A stretch of DNA of 64,000 nucleotides from Phyllobacterium bourgognense (GCF_003337575.1 NZ_QPJM01000003.1:248001-312000); one strand, 5' to 3'; positions 44,187 to 54,288 are shown, counted from the first letter of the stretch. The notes: a model not told the origin generated them from the sequence alone. Program-made: numbers and translations.

Positions 44187-47100
44187 TTGGCAGATGGACA
44201 GACCAACAGCAGTCTAAGCGTCGCGAGCAAACAAGCGCTGCGCTTCGTCCACCTTCGAGTACATTCTGCGTATTCCTTACTTGAAGGCGCCCTGCAGGTC
44301 CCGAAAGTCATTGATCTCGCCGTTGCCAACAAGGCGCCGGCGATTGCGATTACCGACACTAATAATCTTTTTGGCGCTCTTGAATTTGCCCAGAAAGGAT
44401 CGAAGGCGGGCCTACAGCCCATTATTGGCTGTCAGCTTGATATCGCCTTTCATGACCAGGCGGAGGAAAGCCGCAGCGCTAACAGACGCGAAGCGCTGGG
44501 ACTGGCGCCGCTCGTCCTCCTTGCGGCCACGGAGGCAGGCTATGCCAATCTCGTGCGCCTCGTGAGTCGTGCGTACCTCGAAACCCCAGCCGGTGATCCG
44601 GTGCATATCACGTCGGCATGGCTTAAAGGTCGTACGGACGGTATCATCGCTTTGTCTGGCGGTCCCGAAGGGCCCATCGCCAAATCGATCAAGGATGATC
44701 GGATTGATCGTGCACGGCAGCGGTTGAACTATTTGAAATCGCTGTTCGGTGATCGGCTCTACGTCGAACTCCAGCGTCATCGTGGTTACGATCGCGCATT
44801 GGAAGCAGCGCAGGTTGAACTTGCCTACGAACTGGAACTGCCACTCGTGGCGACGAACGATGTGTTTTTTTCGAAAAGTGCTGATTATGAAGCGCACGAT
44901 GCACTTTTGGCGATTGCCTCTGGTTCGCTTCTGTCGATTGACGATCGCCGCAGGTTGACACCGGACCACTGTCTCAAGAGCGAAGACGAGATGGTGGGGT
45001 TATTTGCTGATCTGCCTGAGGCGGTTGAGAACACTGTAGAGATCGCACTGCGTTGTTCCTACTATCCCAAGAACCGTGCGCCGATTTTGCCGCGCTTTAC
45101 TGGCGAGAGTGATGACCCGGAAGCGGCATTGCAGGCCGAAGCCCATGAGTTGGCGCGCCAGGCGAGGGAGGGCCTTGCGCAGCGTATCCAGACACTGGGT
45201 TTAGCCGGTGGCCATACAGCCGAGCAATATTCGGAACGGCTGGAATACGAGATTTCTATCATTACCCGGATGAAATATCCGGGTTACTTTCTGATCGTTG
45301 CCGACTTTATCAAATGGGCCAAAGCTCATGATATCCCGGTCGGTCCTGGACGTGGATCAGGCGCGGGTTCGCTTGTCGCCTATGCCCTGACGATCACAGA
45401 CGTCGATCCGCTTCGGTTCTCCCTGCTCTTCGAGCGCTTTCTTAATCCGGACCGCGTCTCGATGCCGGACTTTGATATCGACTTCTGCCAGGAACGCCGC
45501 GATGAGGTTATTCGCTATGTTCAGGGCAAATATGGCCGTGATCAAGTAGCGCAGATCATAACCTTCGGTACGCTCCAGGCTCGCGCCGTATTGCGCGACG
45601 TCGGACGTGTATTGGAAATGCCATATGGACAAGTCGACCGCCTGACCAAGATGGTGCCGGCAAACCCGGCGAATCCTGTGACACTGTCCAAGGCAATCGA
45701 AGATGAGCCGCGATTGCGGGAAGAACGTGACAAGGAGCCGGTCGTCGAGCGGTTGCTCGACATATCACTGAAGCTGGAGGGACTTTATCGCCACGCATCG
45801 ACTCATGCGGCGGGTATCGTCATTGGAGATCGGCCTTTGTCGGAACTGGTGCCGATGTACCGCGATCCGCGTTCGGATATGCCGGTTACGCAGTTCAACA
45901 TGAAAATGGTTGAAGAAGCCGGGCTGGTCAAATTCGATTTTCTTGGTCTGAAAACGCTGACAGTTCTTCAGACAGCCGTCAATCTGCTCAAGCGGCGCGG
46001 CATCACAGTGGACCTCTCGAATCTGCCGTTCGACGACAAGCACACTTACGAGATGCTGTCCCGCGGCGAGACAGTCGGCGTGTTCCAGGTGGAAAGCACC
46101 GGTATGCGAAAGGCGCTGATCGGCATGCGGCCGGACCGGATCGAGGATATCATCGCGCTCGTCGCGCTCTATCGGCCGGGCCCGATGGAGAACATCCCGA
46201 CCTACAATGCGCGCAAGAATGGCGATGAAGAGATGGCGTCGATCCATCCGAAAATCGATCATCTGGTCAAGGAAACACAAGGCGTCATCATTTACCAGGA
46301 ACAGGTGATGCAGATCGCGCAGGAAATGTCGGGCTATACGCTCGGCGAAGCCGATCTTCTTCGTCGTGCCATGGGCAAGAAGATCCGCGCCGAGATGGAC
46401 ATGCAGCGGGTCCGATTCGTTGATGGAGCCGTCGAGCGTGGTGTGACCAAGCCGCAAGCCAACTTCATCTTCGACCTGTTGGCCAAGTTTGCGGATTACG
46501 GATTCAACAAATCCCACGCCGCAGCCTATGCGATCGTGTCGTTCCAAACCGCCTACATGAAGGCCCACTATCCAGTTGAATTCCTTGCCGCATCAATGAC
46601 ATACGACATGTCCAACACGGACAAGCTCAACGATTTCCGCCGGGAAGCTGTGCGGCTTGGCATCGAAGTCGTCACGCCATCGGTCAATACGTCTTACCGT
46701 TTGTTCGAGGTTGGCGACAACCGAATCTTCTATTCGCTGGCGGCCATCAAGGGCGTTGGCGAAGCGGCTGTCGATCATATTGTCGAGAAGCGCGGTGCGA
46801 CGCCCTACGCCAGCCTCGAGGATTTCTGCGAGCGGATCGACCCGCGTGTGGTCAACCGCCGAGTCTTCGAAAGCCTTATAAATGCTGGGGCTTTCGACTG
46901 TTTCGGGCGTGAACGGCCTGCGCTGATTGCCGGGCTCGACAGGATTATCGGTCATGCACAACGCACGCAGGAAGACAGCGTTAGCGGTCAGGCGGATATA
47001 TTCGGGGGAATGGCCGCAACTGCCCAAACGATCCAACTCCCCGCGGCTGCACCGTGGCTTTCGGCGGAGAAGTTGCGACGGGAGTTCGAAGCGGCGGGGT

Positions 47101-47684
47101 TCTACCTCTCGGCGCATCCGCTCGACGAGTACCGGGCAGTGCTGGAAAAGATGCGCGTCCAGACCTGGTCGGAGTTTTCGGCGGCGGTCAAGCGCGGCGC
47201 CAATGCAGGGCGTCTTGCCGGGACAATTACGGCCAAGCAGGAGCGCAAGACCAAAACCGGCAACAAGATGGGAATTATCCAATTCTCTGATTCTTCAGGA
47301 CAATTCGAGGCGGTGCTCTTTTCCGAAGCTCTTGCGCAGTACCGCGACCTGCTTGAGCCCGGTCGGTCGGTAGTGGTCACTGTCGGCGCCGAAGATCGTC
47401 CGGAGGGCATTAGTCTGCGCATCCAGACAGCTCAATCGCTCGAAGACGAGGCGACCCGGATGCAGAAAGCATTGCGCCTTTATATGCGTTCCAGCGAACC
47501 ATTAAGCGCCGTTACTCCCTATCTGGTGCCGCAAAACGACGGCCAGGTAGTCAGTTTGATCCTGATCAAGGAAAATGGCGCAACCGAAGTGGAGATCGAA
47601 TTGCCGAACCGCTATCGTGTCGGTCCCCAGGTCGCCAGTGCAATGAAAGCCATACCGGGAATTGTGGAAGTCGAGATGGCCTGA
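44187..47684 (+). CDS. dnaE: DNA polymerase III subunit alpha
   Basis: An 1165-aa replicative polymerase. It begins with TTG at 44187, GGAG nine bases upstream. The PHP domain starts at 'RFVHLRVHSAYSLLEGALQV'. The polymerase core shows 'GPGRGSGAGSLVAYAL' and the catalytic 'SMPDFDIDFCQERRDEV', then 'KFDFLGLKTLTVLQ' and 'ALYRPGPMENIPTY'. The C-terminus holds HhH and OB domains. It is the DnaE1 type. A dyad TGAGGGA-CAA-TCCCTCA spans its stop codon. Confidence 0.97.
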   Translation: MADGQTNSSLSVASKQALRFVHLRVHSAYSLLEGALQVPKVIDLAVANKAPAIAITDTNNLFGALEFAQKGSKAGLQPIIGCQLDIAFHDQAEESRSANRREALGLAPLVLLAATEAGYANLVRLVSRAYLETPAGDPVHITSAWLKGRTDGIIALSGGPEGPIAKSIKDDRIDRARQRLNYLKSLFGDRLYVELQRHRGYDRALEAAQVELAYELELPLVATNDVFFSKSADYEAHDALLAIASGSLLSIDDRRRLTPDHCLKSEDEMVGLFADLPEAVENTVEIALRCSYYPKNRAPILPRFTGESDDPEAALQAEAHELARQAREGLAQRIQTLGLAGGHTAEQYSERLEYEISIITRMKYPGYFLIVADFIKWAKAHDIPVGPGRGSGAGSLVAYALTITDVDPLRFSLLFERFLNPDRVSMPDFDIDFCQERRDEVIRYVQGKYGRDQVAQIITFGTLQARAVLRDVGRVLEMPYGQVDRLTKMVPANPANPVTLSKAIEDEPRLREERDKEPVVERLLDISLKLEGLYRHASTHAAGIVIGDRPLSELVPMYRDPRSDMPVTQFNMKMVEEAGLVKFDFLGLKTLTVLQTAVNLLKRRGITVDLSNLPFDDKHTYEMLSRGETVGVFQVESTGMRKALIGMRPDRIEDIIALVALYRPGPMENIPTYNARKNGDEEMASIHPKIDHLVKETQGVIIYQEQVMQIAQEMSGYTLGEADLLRRAMGKKIRAEMDMQRVRFVDGAVERGVTKPQANFIFDLLAKFADYGFNKSHAAAYAIVSFQTAYMKAHYPVEFLAASMTYDMSNTDKLNDFRREAVRLGIEVVTPSVNTSYRLFEVGDNRIFYSLAAIKGVGEAAVDHIVEKRGATPYASLEDFCERIDPRVVNRRVFESLINAGAFDCFGRERPALIAGLDRIIGHAQRTQEDSVSGQADIFGGMAATAQTIQLPAAAPWLSAEKLRREFEAAGFYLSAHPLDEYRAVLEKMRVQTWSEFSAAVKRGANAGRLAGTITAKQERKTKTGNKMGIIQFSDSSGQFEAVLFSEALAQYRDLLEPGRSVVVTVGAEDRPEGISLRIQTAQSLEDEATRMQKALRLYMRSSEPLSAVTPYLVPQNDGQVVSLILIKENGATEVEIELPNRYRVGPQVASAMKAIPGIVEVEMA

Positions 47685-47731
47685 GGGACAATCCCTCAAC
47701 CAGTTACAACTGAATTGCAATTATGGGTAGA

Positions 47732-47794
47732 AATTTTCGTTCCAGATTCGGCTATTCTTGTTCCAGATTTGGAGAGTCTTGTCCCATATTCACT
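47732..47794 (-). repeat. Three tandem 21-bp imperfect repeats after dinB
   Basis: Three contiguous units at 47774-47794, 47753-47773 and 47732-47752. Read on the minus strand in one frame they encode [14 protein letters not shown] and AESGTKI. They begin at the dinB stop codon but are out of the dinB frame. They lie between the convergent ends of dnaE and dinB. Confidence 0.75.
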
Positions 47795-49136
47795 GGTTTT
47801 CGTTTGAATCCGTATCGTCTGGCCGAGCTTCGACTCGAGATTTGACCCTGCCGAACGTGTATCCGGTCTCGACAGCATTGTTGCCGAATTTCCCGCGGAG
47901 CTTGTCTATCGCCGTTTCGGCAACCGCGCGTTTAGTCGCTTGAATATCGACAAGGTCGAGAGGGTCAGCGCGATCATCGTTGCCAAGGTCGCTGACGCCG
48001 ATTCCGAGCAGACGAAATCGCGTGCCGTCGATTTCTTTTTCAAGCAGCGAAAAACCGGTGCGGAAAATCCGGTCGGCCAGTTGTGTCGGATCGGCCAACT
48101 GGCGGTTTCGGGTTCTTAGTTTGAAATCCCGAGACTTCAATTTGAGAACGACGGTCCTTCCCGCGATGTCCGCAGCTTTGAGGCGCCTCGAGACCTTTTC
48201 CGACAAAGATCGCAATATCGGCGTGAGCTCTTCAAGCGAGGCGATATCTTCATTGAAGGTCGTTTCAGCAGATACACTTTTGCTCTCGCTGTCAGGTTCT
48301 ACACGGCGCGTATCAAGCCCCCGCGATAGACGGTAGAGGCGCTGCCCCATCGTACCATAGGCAGCCATCAAGGGGCCAAGTTCCATCGTCTGAAGTTGGC
48401 CTATGGTGCGAATGCCATCGCGCTCCAGCGTTGCATTGAACGCCTTGCCGACACCCCATATCATGGTCACCGGCTTATCCGCCAGGAAAGTGGGGGCCTC
48501 TTGTTGTCCGATGATGGAAAAGCCGCGTGGCTTCTCGAAGTCCGAGGCAATCTTTGCGAGAAACTTGCAATAGGAAATGCCGACCGAAACGGAAAGCCCC
48601 ATTTCTCGTTCTACTCGATTTGAAAAATGCGCCATCACACGGGAAGGTGGATCGTGATGCAGACGCTCGGTCCCCGACAGATCCAGAAAGGCTTCGTCGA
48701 TTGACAACGGCTCGACCAAAGGCGTCAAATCGCGCATCATCTGCCGGATCTCGCGACCAACGCGGGCATATTTTTCCATGTCGGGACTGATGACGACAGC
48801 GTGCGGACAAGCCTCCAGAGCTTTGAACATCGGCATCGCCGACTTCACACCATGGATGCGCGCTACATAGCAAGCTGTTGAAACGACGCCGCGTTTCCCG
48901 CCGCCAATAATAACAGGCTTGTTTCGCAATTCCGGATTGTCGCGCTTTTCTACCGACGCATAGAACGCATCGCAGTCCACATGAGCGATGCTGAGGCGAT
49001 AGAGTTCGGGATGACGCAGCAAACGCGGGCTGCCACAAATATGGCAGCGTTTGCCGACGGATGCCTGAGCTGCCAGACAGTCACGGCAAAAACCAAATCT
49101 CGGATCGTTGAGGGTTGCCATCGGGGTCCGGAACAT
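47790..49136 (-). CDS. dinB: DNA polymerase IV with N-terminal zinc ribbon
   Basis: A 448-aa Y-family translesion polymerase. Residues 17-37 hold a CxxC...CxxC pair ('CRDC', 'CHIC') that suggests a zinc ribbon, an addition seen in rhizobial DinB. The catalytic core has '[18 protein letters not shown]' and '[18 protein letters not shown]' with the metal Asp and Glu residues, then the thumb ('[18 protein letters not shown]') and little-finger domains. Probably expressed in DNA damage; no LexA box was identified. A second ATG at 49121 is an alternative start. Confidence 0.95.
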   Translation of the reverse strand: MFRTPMATLNDPRFGFCRDCLAAQASVGKRCHICGSPRLLRHPELYRLSIAHVDCDAFYASVEKRDNPELRNKPVIIGGGKRGVVSTACYVARIHGVKSAMPMFKALEACPHAVVISPDMEKYARVGREIRQMMRDLTPLVEPLSIDEAFLDLSGTERLHHDPPSRVMAHFSNRVEREMGLSVSVGISYCKFLAKIASDFEKPRGFSIIGQQEAPTFLADKPVTMIWGVGKAFNATLERDGIRTIGQLQTMELGPLMAAYGTMGQRLYRLSRGLDTRRVEPDSESKSVSAETTFNEDIASLEELTPILRSLSEKVSRRLKAADIAGRTVVLKLKSRDFKLRTRNRQLADPTQLADRIFRTGFSLLEKEIDGTRFRLLGIGVSDLGNDDRADPLDLVDIQATKRAVAETAIDKLRGKFGNNAVETGYTFGRVKSRVEARPDDTDSNENQ

Positions 49137-49205
49137 AAAAGGAACGAGCAGACATTAGCGAAGGTGCCTTTACCTTGCAACGACCCGCCGAAGCCTATCA
49201 ACCGT

Positions 49206-49493
49206 TCAATCGATATCTTGCCGTCCACCAGGAAGGAGCTGAAGGGCGTCCTGGAATCGGGCAGGATCTGTTCCTGTTGCCTCGCAATAGCGCAGTAACG
49301 TCGGTTCGTGCCCAAGGTAGAACTGGAGAACGCCCGCCAGAAATCCCGGCTCGCCGGCCGCCGTCCGAATCCGATCGGCGGTAATTCCGGTCAGAGCAAG
49401 GAACCGGGCAAGCAACTCGCTGTCGTCGCCCAGGAATAGCAATGCATTGATGGCCAAGGTTTCCGCGTCGCCGAGATTGATCTGATTCCTCAT
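49206..49493 (-). CDS. DUF3572 protein
   Basis: A 95-aa helical protein. 'AETLAINALLFLGDDSELLA' and 'RFLALTGITADRIRTAAGEP' and 'GVLQFYLGHEPTLLRYCEA' are the conserved DUF3572 segments. In this group it is regularly found next to divK. It is divergent from divK and could share a control region with it. Function unknown. Confidence 0.88.
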   Translation of the reverse strand: MRNQINLGDAETLAINALLFLGDDSELLARFLALTGITADRIRTAAGEPGFLAGVLQFYLGHEPTLLRYCEATGTDPARFQDALQLLPGGRQDID

Positions 49494-49800
49494 TTACACC
49501 GCCTGTCCATGGTTTGCCGGGTCCTGCAACCCAGAATAGTACGTCTCACAGTCCTACACGCTATTTCGCGTGCCCAAATTTCGCTGTAGCCGGTTGAATA
49601 TGATCAAAAGAAGATGTTCAATAAATCCTTGGTTAAACATGATCAGCAGCATTTCGGGATTGGGCTGAAGAGTTACCTTTTCATCAATCATCACAGGCTA
49701 TCAAATGCATCCATACAGTTGGGGCTGCGACCTGATCTTTGTCCCATAGTTCTTCACGGACGGCGCGCGTCTTTCAAGCATGATCAACAGGAAATTGCCG
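49494..49800. promoter_or_regulatory. Divergent control region between DUF3572 and divK
   Basis: A 307-base stretch without a gene. It must contain promoters for both directions. A TTAA half-site is present (GGTTAAAC) but no full TTAA-N7-TTAA CtrA box was found. AGGAA at 49789-49793 is the divK ribosome binding site. Confidence 0.4.
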
Positions 49801-50172
49801 ATGGTAAAGAAAGTGATGATCGTCGAGGATAATGAGCTTAACATGAAGCTCTTCCGCGATCTGATTGAAGCCAGCGGCTATGAGACCATCCGGACCCGCA
49901 ATGGGCTGGAAGCACTCGATCTGGCTCGCGAACATCGGCCGGATCTCATCCTCATGGATATTCAGCTGCCCGAGGTGTCGGGCTTGGAAGTCACGAAGTG
50001 GCTGAAGGCGGACGACGATCTGCATGCAATCCCGATCATCGCCGTTACCGCTTTCGCCATGAAAGGCGACGAAGAACGTATCCGGCAGGGCGGTTGCGAG
50101 GCCTATATCTCAAAACCCATCTCGGTGCCGAAGTTCATCGAAACCATCAAATCTTATCTTGGCGACGCTTGA
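49801..50172 (+). CDS. divK: Cell-cycle response regulator DivK
   Basis: A 123-aa single-domain response regulator. ATG at 49801 ([20 protein letters not shown]) with AGGAA eight bases upstream is preferred to 49780. '[13 protein letters not shown]' has the phospho-accepting Asp, '[14 protein letters not shown]' the switch Thr and 'YISKPIS' the conserved Lys. In Caulobacter and brucellae it is phosphorylated by PleC/DivJ-type kinases and controls CtrA and division polarity. It is followed closely by pleD. Confidence 0.97.
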   Translation: MVKKVMIVEDNELNMKLFRDLIEASGYETIRTRNGLEALDLAREHRPDLILMDIQLPEVSGLEVTKWLKADDDLHAIPIIAVTAFAMKGDEERIRQGGCEAYISKPISVPKFIETIKSYLGDA

Positions 50173-50190
50173 TCGTCAGGGGAGTAAAAT

Positions 50191-51570
50191 ATGACGGCCC
50201 GCATTCTAGTCGTTGACGATGTTCCCGCCAATGTGAAGCTGCTCGAAGCACGGCTGAGCGCGGAATATTATGAAGTCGTCACGGCATCGGACGGCTATCA
50301 GGCCTTGGAGATCTGCGAGAACAGCAATGTTGACCTCATTCTGCTTGATATCATGATGCCAGGGTTGGACGGCTTCGAAGTTTGCCGCAGACTGAAGTCG
50401 CAAGCCTCTACTGCACACATCCCTGTGGTGCTGGTCACAGCTCTGGATCAGGACACAGACCGGATTACCGGACTGAACTTTGGCGCTGATGATTTCCTGA
50501 CCAAACCCGTAAACGATTTGCAACTTCTTGCACGCGTGAAGAGCTTGGTGCGGTTGAAGAACCTGACCGACGAGCTGCGGTTGCGCGTTGCTACTACCCG
50601 CGATGTTGGGTTGGAGTCGATCTTGCGGTTCCCAATTGGCAGCGAGGGCAGCGCCAAGAACGCCCGTGTTCTGCTGATCGATGAACGACCCGAAAGCGTC
50701 GAGCGGATTCAGCGTATATTGGCCGACGAAGGAGTCGTAGATGTTCAAACGGATCCGCAAACGGGATTCTTCGACGCTATCCAAGGCAACCATGATTGCC
50801 TGATCATTTCGTCAAGCTTCACAAATTTTGACCCGCTGCGCATCTGTGCGCAATTGCGGTCGCTCGACAACACGCGATCGCTGCCTATCATCCTAGTGGC
50901 GGATCGGGGTGAAGAACCGTTGATCCGGCGCGCCTTGGAATTGGGTGTGAACGACTATCTGGTGCGACCGCTGAACCCGAATGAATTGCTGGCGCGGTTG
51001 CGCACACAGCTTCGACGAAAAGCCTATCATGACGGTTTGCGCGCCAGTGTCGTCAAGACCTACGAAATGGCGGTGACGGATAGCCTGACCGGTTTGCATA
51101 ATCGTCTCTACCTTGAGACGCATCTGGCAACCTTGTTCAAGCGCGCTGTCGAACGCCGGCGGCCCTTGTCCATTCTCATGACCGATATCGACCGGTTCAA
51201 GCTGATAAACGATACGCATGGTCACGACGGCGGGGACGAGGTATTGCGGGAATTTGCAAGGCGCTTGCGGCGGAATGTACGCGGCAGCGATCTTGCGAGC
51301 CGCTATGGCGGTGAGGAGTTTTTCATAGTGATGCCGGATACTGATTCGGCGCTCGCTGCGGTTGTGGCCGAGCGCATCAGGCGCGAAGTCGCAGCGACAC
51401 CATTTGTTGTCAATCAAAGCGGGACCGGCGCTCCCGTAACAATCAGCATCGGTATTGCCAGTGTGCTGACCAAGGATGACACCGTCCAAAGTCTGTTGAA
51501 GCGGGCCGACGACGCTCTTTACGGCGCAAAGGCTGCTGGACGCAATCGCGTTGTGTCGGCTGCGGCCTGA
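50191..51570 (+). CDS. pleD: Diguanylate cyclase response regulator PleD
   Basis: A 459-aa protein. The first receiver domain (1-125) has 'LILLDIMMPGLDGFE' with the phospho-Asp and 'FLTKPVND'. The second (150-280) is degenerate. The GGDEF domain has the active-site 'SRYGGEEFFIV', and RGSD five residues before it fits the RxxD product-inhibition site. It makes c-di-GMP in polar development. GGGGAG precedes ATG, and the gene is 18 bases after divK. Confidence 0.97.
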   Translation: MTARILVVDDVPANVKLLEARLSAEYYEVVTASDGYQALEICENSNVDLILLDIMMPGLDGFEVCRRLKSQASTAHIPVVLVTALDQDTDRITGLNFGADDFLTKPVNDLQLLARVKSLVRLKNLTDELRLRVATTRDVGLESILRFPIGSEGSAKNARVLLIDERPESVERIQRILADEGVVDVQTDPQTGFFDAIQGNHDCLIISSSFTNFDPLRICAQLRSLDNTRSLPIILVADRGEEPLIRRALELGVNDYLVRPLNPNELLARLRTQLRRKAYHDGLRASVVKTYEMAVTDSLTGLHNRLYLETHLATLFKRAVERRRPLSILMTDIDRFKLINDTHGHDGGDEVLREFARRLRRNVRGSDLASRYGGEEFFIVMPDTDSALAAVVAERIRREVAATPFVVNQSGTGAPVTISIGIASVLTKDDTVQSLLKRADDALYGAKAAGRNRVVSAAA

Positions 51571-51605
51571 CGAATAAAAATCAAGGGGTCATGGAATTTA
51601 CAAAC

Positions 51606-51634
51606 AAAAATGCCGCCCTGAAGGCGGCATTTTT
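51606..51634. terminator. Bidirectional terminator between pleD and rpmG
   Basis: AAAAATGCCGCC (51606-51617), loop CTGAA, GGCGGCATTTTT (51623-51634): a perfect twelve-pair palindrome giving a GC stem with a T run in both directions. It serves the convergent pleD and rpmG genes. Confidence 0.95.
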
Positions 51635-51652
51635 GTTTCCGGAACAACAAGA

Positions 51653-51820
51653 TTACTTGATCTTGGTTTCCTTGAATTCAACGTGCTTGCGTGCGACCGG
51701 GTCGTACTTGCGGAAAGACATCTTCTCCGTCTTGGTACGGCTGTTCTTGCTCGTAACGTAGAAGAAACCGGTGTCAGCGGTCGACAGAAGCTTGATCTTG
51801 ATATTCGCAGCCTTGGCCAT
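51653..51820 (-). CDS. rpmG: 50S ribosomal protein L33
   Basis: A 55-aa protein starting [20 protein letters not shown], with '[20 protein letters not shown]' and '[13 protein letters not shown]' to the end. This is the cysteine-free, zinc-independent form of L33. It binds the large subunit near the E site. It converges with pleD across a strong terminator. Confidence 0.97.
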   Translation of the reverse strand: MAKAANIKIKLLSTADTGFFYVTSKNSRTKTEKMSFRKYDPVARKHVEFKETKIK

Positions 51821-52371
51821 TTTCAGTTTACCTGTTCTGATTATTGAGGACCGCTATGCAAGTCCAGCAACGTGGCCATAAGCGGAAATTCGGCCGGACA
51901 CTTAACCGAACGGGGCGAAAAGTCAAGCCTAGGTGGGTCATCCCACCAATTTAATCGATCCGTCGGCATGTGGTCCTTGCAGGACAACCGCGCACCGCAT
52001 TTGCCGGGCTCCGATTCAACCCTGCGTTCGTTGCCGAACATCCCAAATCACGCGATGAGTCGAACTTCGAGCTTTGAGGGCAAAAGCAGCAACACCGAGC
52101 CAGCCGGTGTATCGGGGGAGACAGGCTCCCCCGACTGCGGCAAGAGCCTTGCCTTCAACCTTGGAGTTGAATCTATGCGGTATTCGCCGTTTAGCATCAG
52201 CCTTATTTTGAAAAGAACCCGGACCAGCTGGTCAATGGCAATCCGGGTACATTTCCAAAGATAAGGAAGAGAGAGGCGGGCGAAAGCTCGCCTCTCACTC
52301 CGGGGTCAATATAACACCGTGGCGAATAATTCCAAGCGCGCTGTAGTTGTACTCGCTGAGAGTCCCGACCC
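51821..52371. other. Palindrome-rich intergenic region, possible structured RNA
   Basis: About 550 bases with no convincing gene. Inverted repeats are GGTGGG-TCAT-CCCACC (51932-51947), TCGGGGGAG-ACAGG-CTCCCCCGA (52112-52134), GCAAG-AGC-CTTGC (52140-52152), TTCAAC/GTTGAA (52154-52171), ACCCGGA/TCCGGGT around an inner ACCAGCTGGT (52217-52248), and GAGAGGCGGGC-GAAA-GCTCGCCTCTC (52271-52296). None is followed by a T run. The series of stems suggests a structured RNA or an mRNA end region. The rpmG promoter, leftward, should lie near 51830-51900. Confidence 0.5.
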
Positions 52372-53547
52372 CTAACCTCTGCGGCTGATCAGGCGTGAGC
52401 CCACTAAAAGCGCGTAAGCCGCAAAAAATATTGCGAGGGCGACTGCAAAGCCGGCCGGGCCCATCATATCCATGCCGATACCGACGGCTTGCGGACCGAC
52501 GAGCATGCCGACAGCGTAGCAGAAGACGAAGGCCGCATTGGCAGAGGCAAGCTCGCGGCCGGTAAGTTGCGAGCCGAGATGAGCAAGGCCGACCGTGTAA
52601 AGACCAGCCACGACGCCGCCCCAGACGAACAGCAACCCTGCGACAAGATACCAGTTGGAATAGATGAATGGCAGGACGCACATGCCCGCCAAGCCGATCA
52701 ACGCGCAGACAAGCAGGATCTTGCGACGATCATTGACGTGATCGCTGAGGAGCCCAATTGGAATTTGCAGCAGCACGTTGCCAAGCCCGATAGTCGTGAG
52801 CAGGAGAGCCGCATTGGCTTCGCTATAGCCGACCCGGGAGCCGAAGACGGGAAACAGTGCGAAGCCACCGGTTTCTACTGCACCAAAGACAAAGACGGCC
52901 GCCGTCGCCGTCGGCACTGCCCAAATGAACGGTGCGAAAGGAACATGCTCCTCCTCATGGAAATCCGGGCTTTCCTTCCACGCGAAAAGCACCGGCAACA
53001 TGGCGAAGATGATGATGCCGAAGCCGACCGCAAACGGCATGATGCCGACGCTGCCGATGCGCGAGAACAGCCATGGCCCCAGCGCGAAGCCCACGGAAAG
53101 GACGGTGGCATAAATACCAAGCACCAATCCGCGTTTTTCGGGAGGAGCGGCGGCATTGATCCAGTATTCGGAAAGAATGAAGAGCATTGTCAGCGCGAAA
53201 TGCAGGAAAATGCGTAATACGACCCACATCCAGAACTCGGTAAAGATGTGGAACCCAACGAATGAGAAGCCGCCGATCAGCAGCATTCCAAGCAGGGTCG
53301 GCACCACACCGAACCGGGCTGCGATAGGGGCAGCGAAAGGGGCGGCGACAATTGACGCGATACCTGCGACCGCGGCGTTCAAACCTATCATGGTGGCCGA
53401 ATGGCCCCGGCTCTCCAGAATGACGCTCAGGAGTGGAATGCCAAGTCCGATGGCGACACCAACGGAGCTGATGGTGGCGATTGCCGCGACAAGCGCGCGC
53501 CAGGAAGACCGGACGGTTGTCTGGTCAGTGGTCGGCGATGCATCCAT
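52372..53547 (-). CDS. MFS transporter
   Basis: A 391-aa inner membrane protein with 12 predicted helices. 'GLGIPLLSVILESRGHSATM' is helix 1 to loop, 'APIAARFGVVPTLLG' the motif between helices 2 and 3, and 'IGLLSDHVNDRRKILLVC' the equivalent loop in the second half. It resembles the YcaD/UMF-type 'MFS_1' group often annotated as a general efflux protein; the substrate cannot be read. It is the last gene of the minus-strand series from topA, starting three bases after the Nudix stop. Confidence 0.85.
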   Translation of the reverse strand: MDASPTTDQTTVRSSWRALVAAIATISSVGVAIGLGIPLLSVILESRGHSATMIGLNAAVAGIASIVAAPFAAPIAARFGVVPTLLGMLLIGGFSFVGFHIFTEFWMWVVLRIFLHFALTMLFILSEYWINAAAPPEKRGLVLGIYATVLSVGFALGPWLFSRIGSVGIMPFAVGFGIIIFAMLPVLFAWKESPDFHEEEHVPFAPFIWAVPTATAAVFVFGAVETGGFALFPVFGSRVGYSEANAALLLTTIGLGNVLLQIPIGLLSDHVNDRRKILLVCALIGLAGMCVLPFIYSNWYLVAGLLFVWGGVVAGLYTVGLAHLGSQLTGRELASANAAFVFCYAVGMLVGPQAVGIGMDMMGPAGFAVALAIFFAAYALLVGSRLISRRG

Positions 53548-53550
53548 AAA

Positions 53551-54288
53551 TCAAAAAACCTCTCGGACGAAGCGTCCATATTTCATGCGAAATCGAATGA
53601 CGTCATTGCCGGGGGCAAGGGCAGGATTTGCGGCCAGTATCGCCTCGGCTTCCTTTATAATGGTCCGGGTGATCTCGGGAATATCGAGCTGATTGGCCTC
53701 ATGGAAAGGCAACCAGCACAGTTCTTCGAGTTCCTGCGATGGCCCGGTTGTTTCGGGAAGGGTATCCGCGACGGCATCGCGAAAAGCAAGGAAGAACCGT
53801 GTATCGAAACGGCGGGAACGGCCGGGGGGCGTGGTTGCTCTCGCAAAATACCGCAGCACGGAAAGATCGGGGAGAATCCCGCGTTCGACAAAAGCGGCCC
53901 AGTCGGGGTGCGATATCGAAACGGTATCCGGATGCCGGCGTCCCAGAAGCAGCCCTGCCTCCTCGTAGGTTTCGCGAATGGCAGAAAGCGCGATTGCCCG
54001 GCAGCGTTGAACGCTTGAGCGACTGCCCATGCCGGTCAGCAGCTTTGCTTGATCAATATCCGAGAGTTCAGCAATGGCGGATATGCGGCCGTCCGCTGGT
54101 TCCGTCCGCCCACCCGGAAAGACGAATTTTCCCGGCATGAACACGTGACGCATGTGCCGCTTTCCCATGAGGATGCGCAGATCCTTGCCAGAACGGTCGA
54201 TGAGCAACAGCGAAGCAGCATCACGTGGCCGGATAGGAACTATCGGCTTATCTTTTTGGATCGGGATGGCATTGCCTTGATCATTCAC
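53551..54288 (-). CDS. Nudix hydrolase with interrupted Nudix box
   Basis: A 245-aa Nudix protein starting with GTG that overlaps the upstream stop (GTGA). The Nudix box is split: 'FVFPGGRTEPADGR' is followed by about 35 extra residues before 'AIRETYEEAGLLLG', as in the RP2p/NUDT19-like branch. The REx2EExG residues that bind metal are intact. These enzymes cleave nucleoside diphosphate derivatives, in the related branch coenzyme A esters; the substrate here is unknown. Confidence 0.87.
   Translation of the reverse strand: MNDQGNAIPIQKDKPIVPIRPRDAASLLLIDRSGKDLRILMGKRHMRHVFMPGKFVFPGGRTEPADGRISAIAELSDIDQAKLLTGMGSRSSVQRCRAIALSAIRETYEEAGLLLGRRHPDTVSISHPDWAAFVERGILPDLSVLRYFARATTPPGRSRRFDTRFFLAFRDAVADTLPETTGPSQELEELCWLPFHEANQLDIPEITRTIIKEAEAILAANPALAPGNDVIRFRMKYGRFVREVF

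Noticed and set aside
49494-49800. CtrA box before divK
   Set aside because: Only one TTAA half-site; no TTAA-N7-TTAA arrangement.
51900-52300. tmRNA or 6S RNA gene
   Set aside because: No tRNA-like ends, tag frame or long bulged hairpin was found; only unassigned stems remain.
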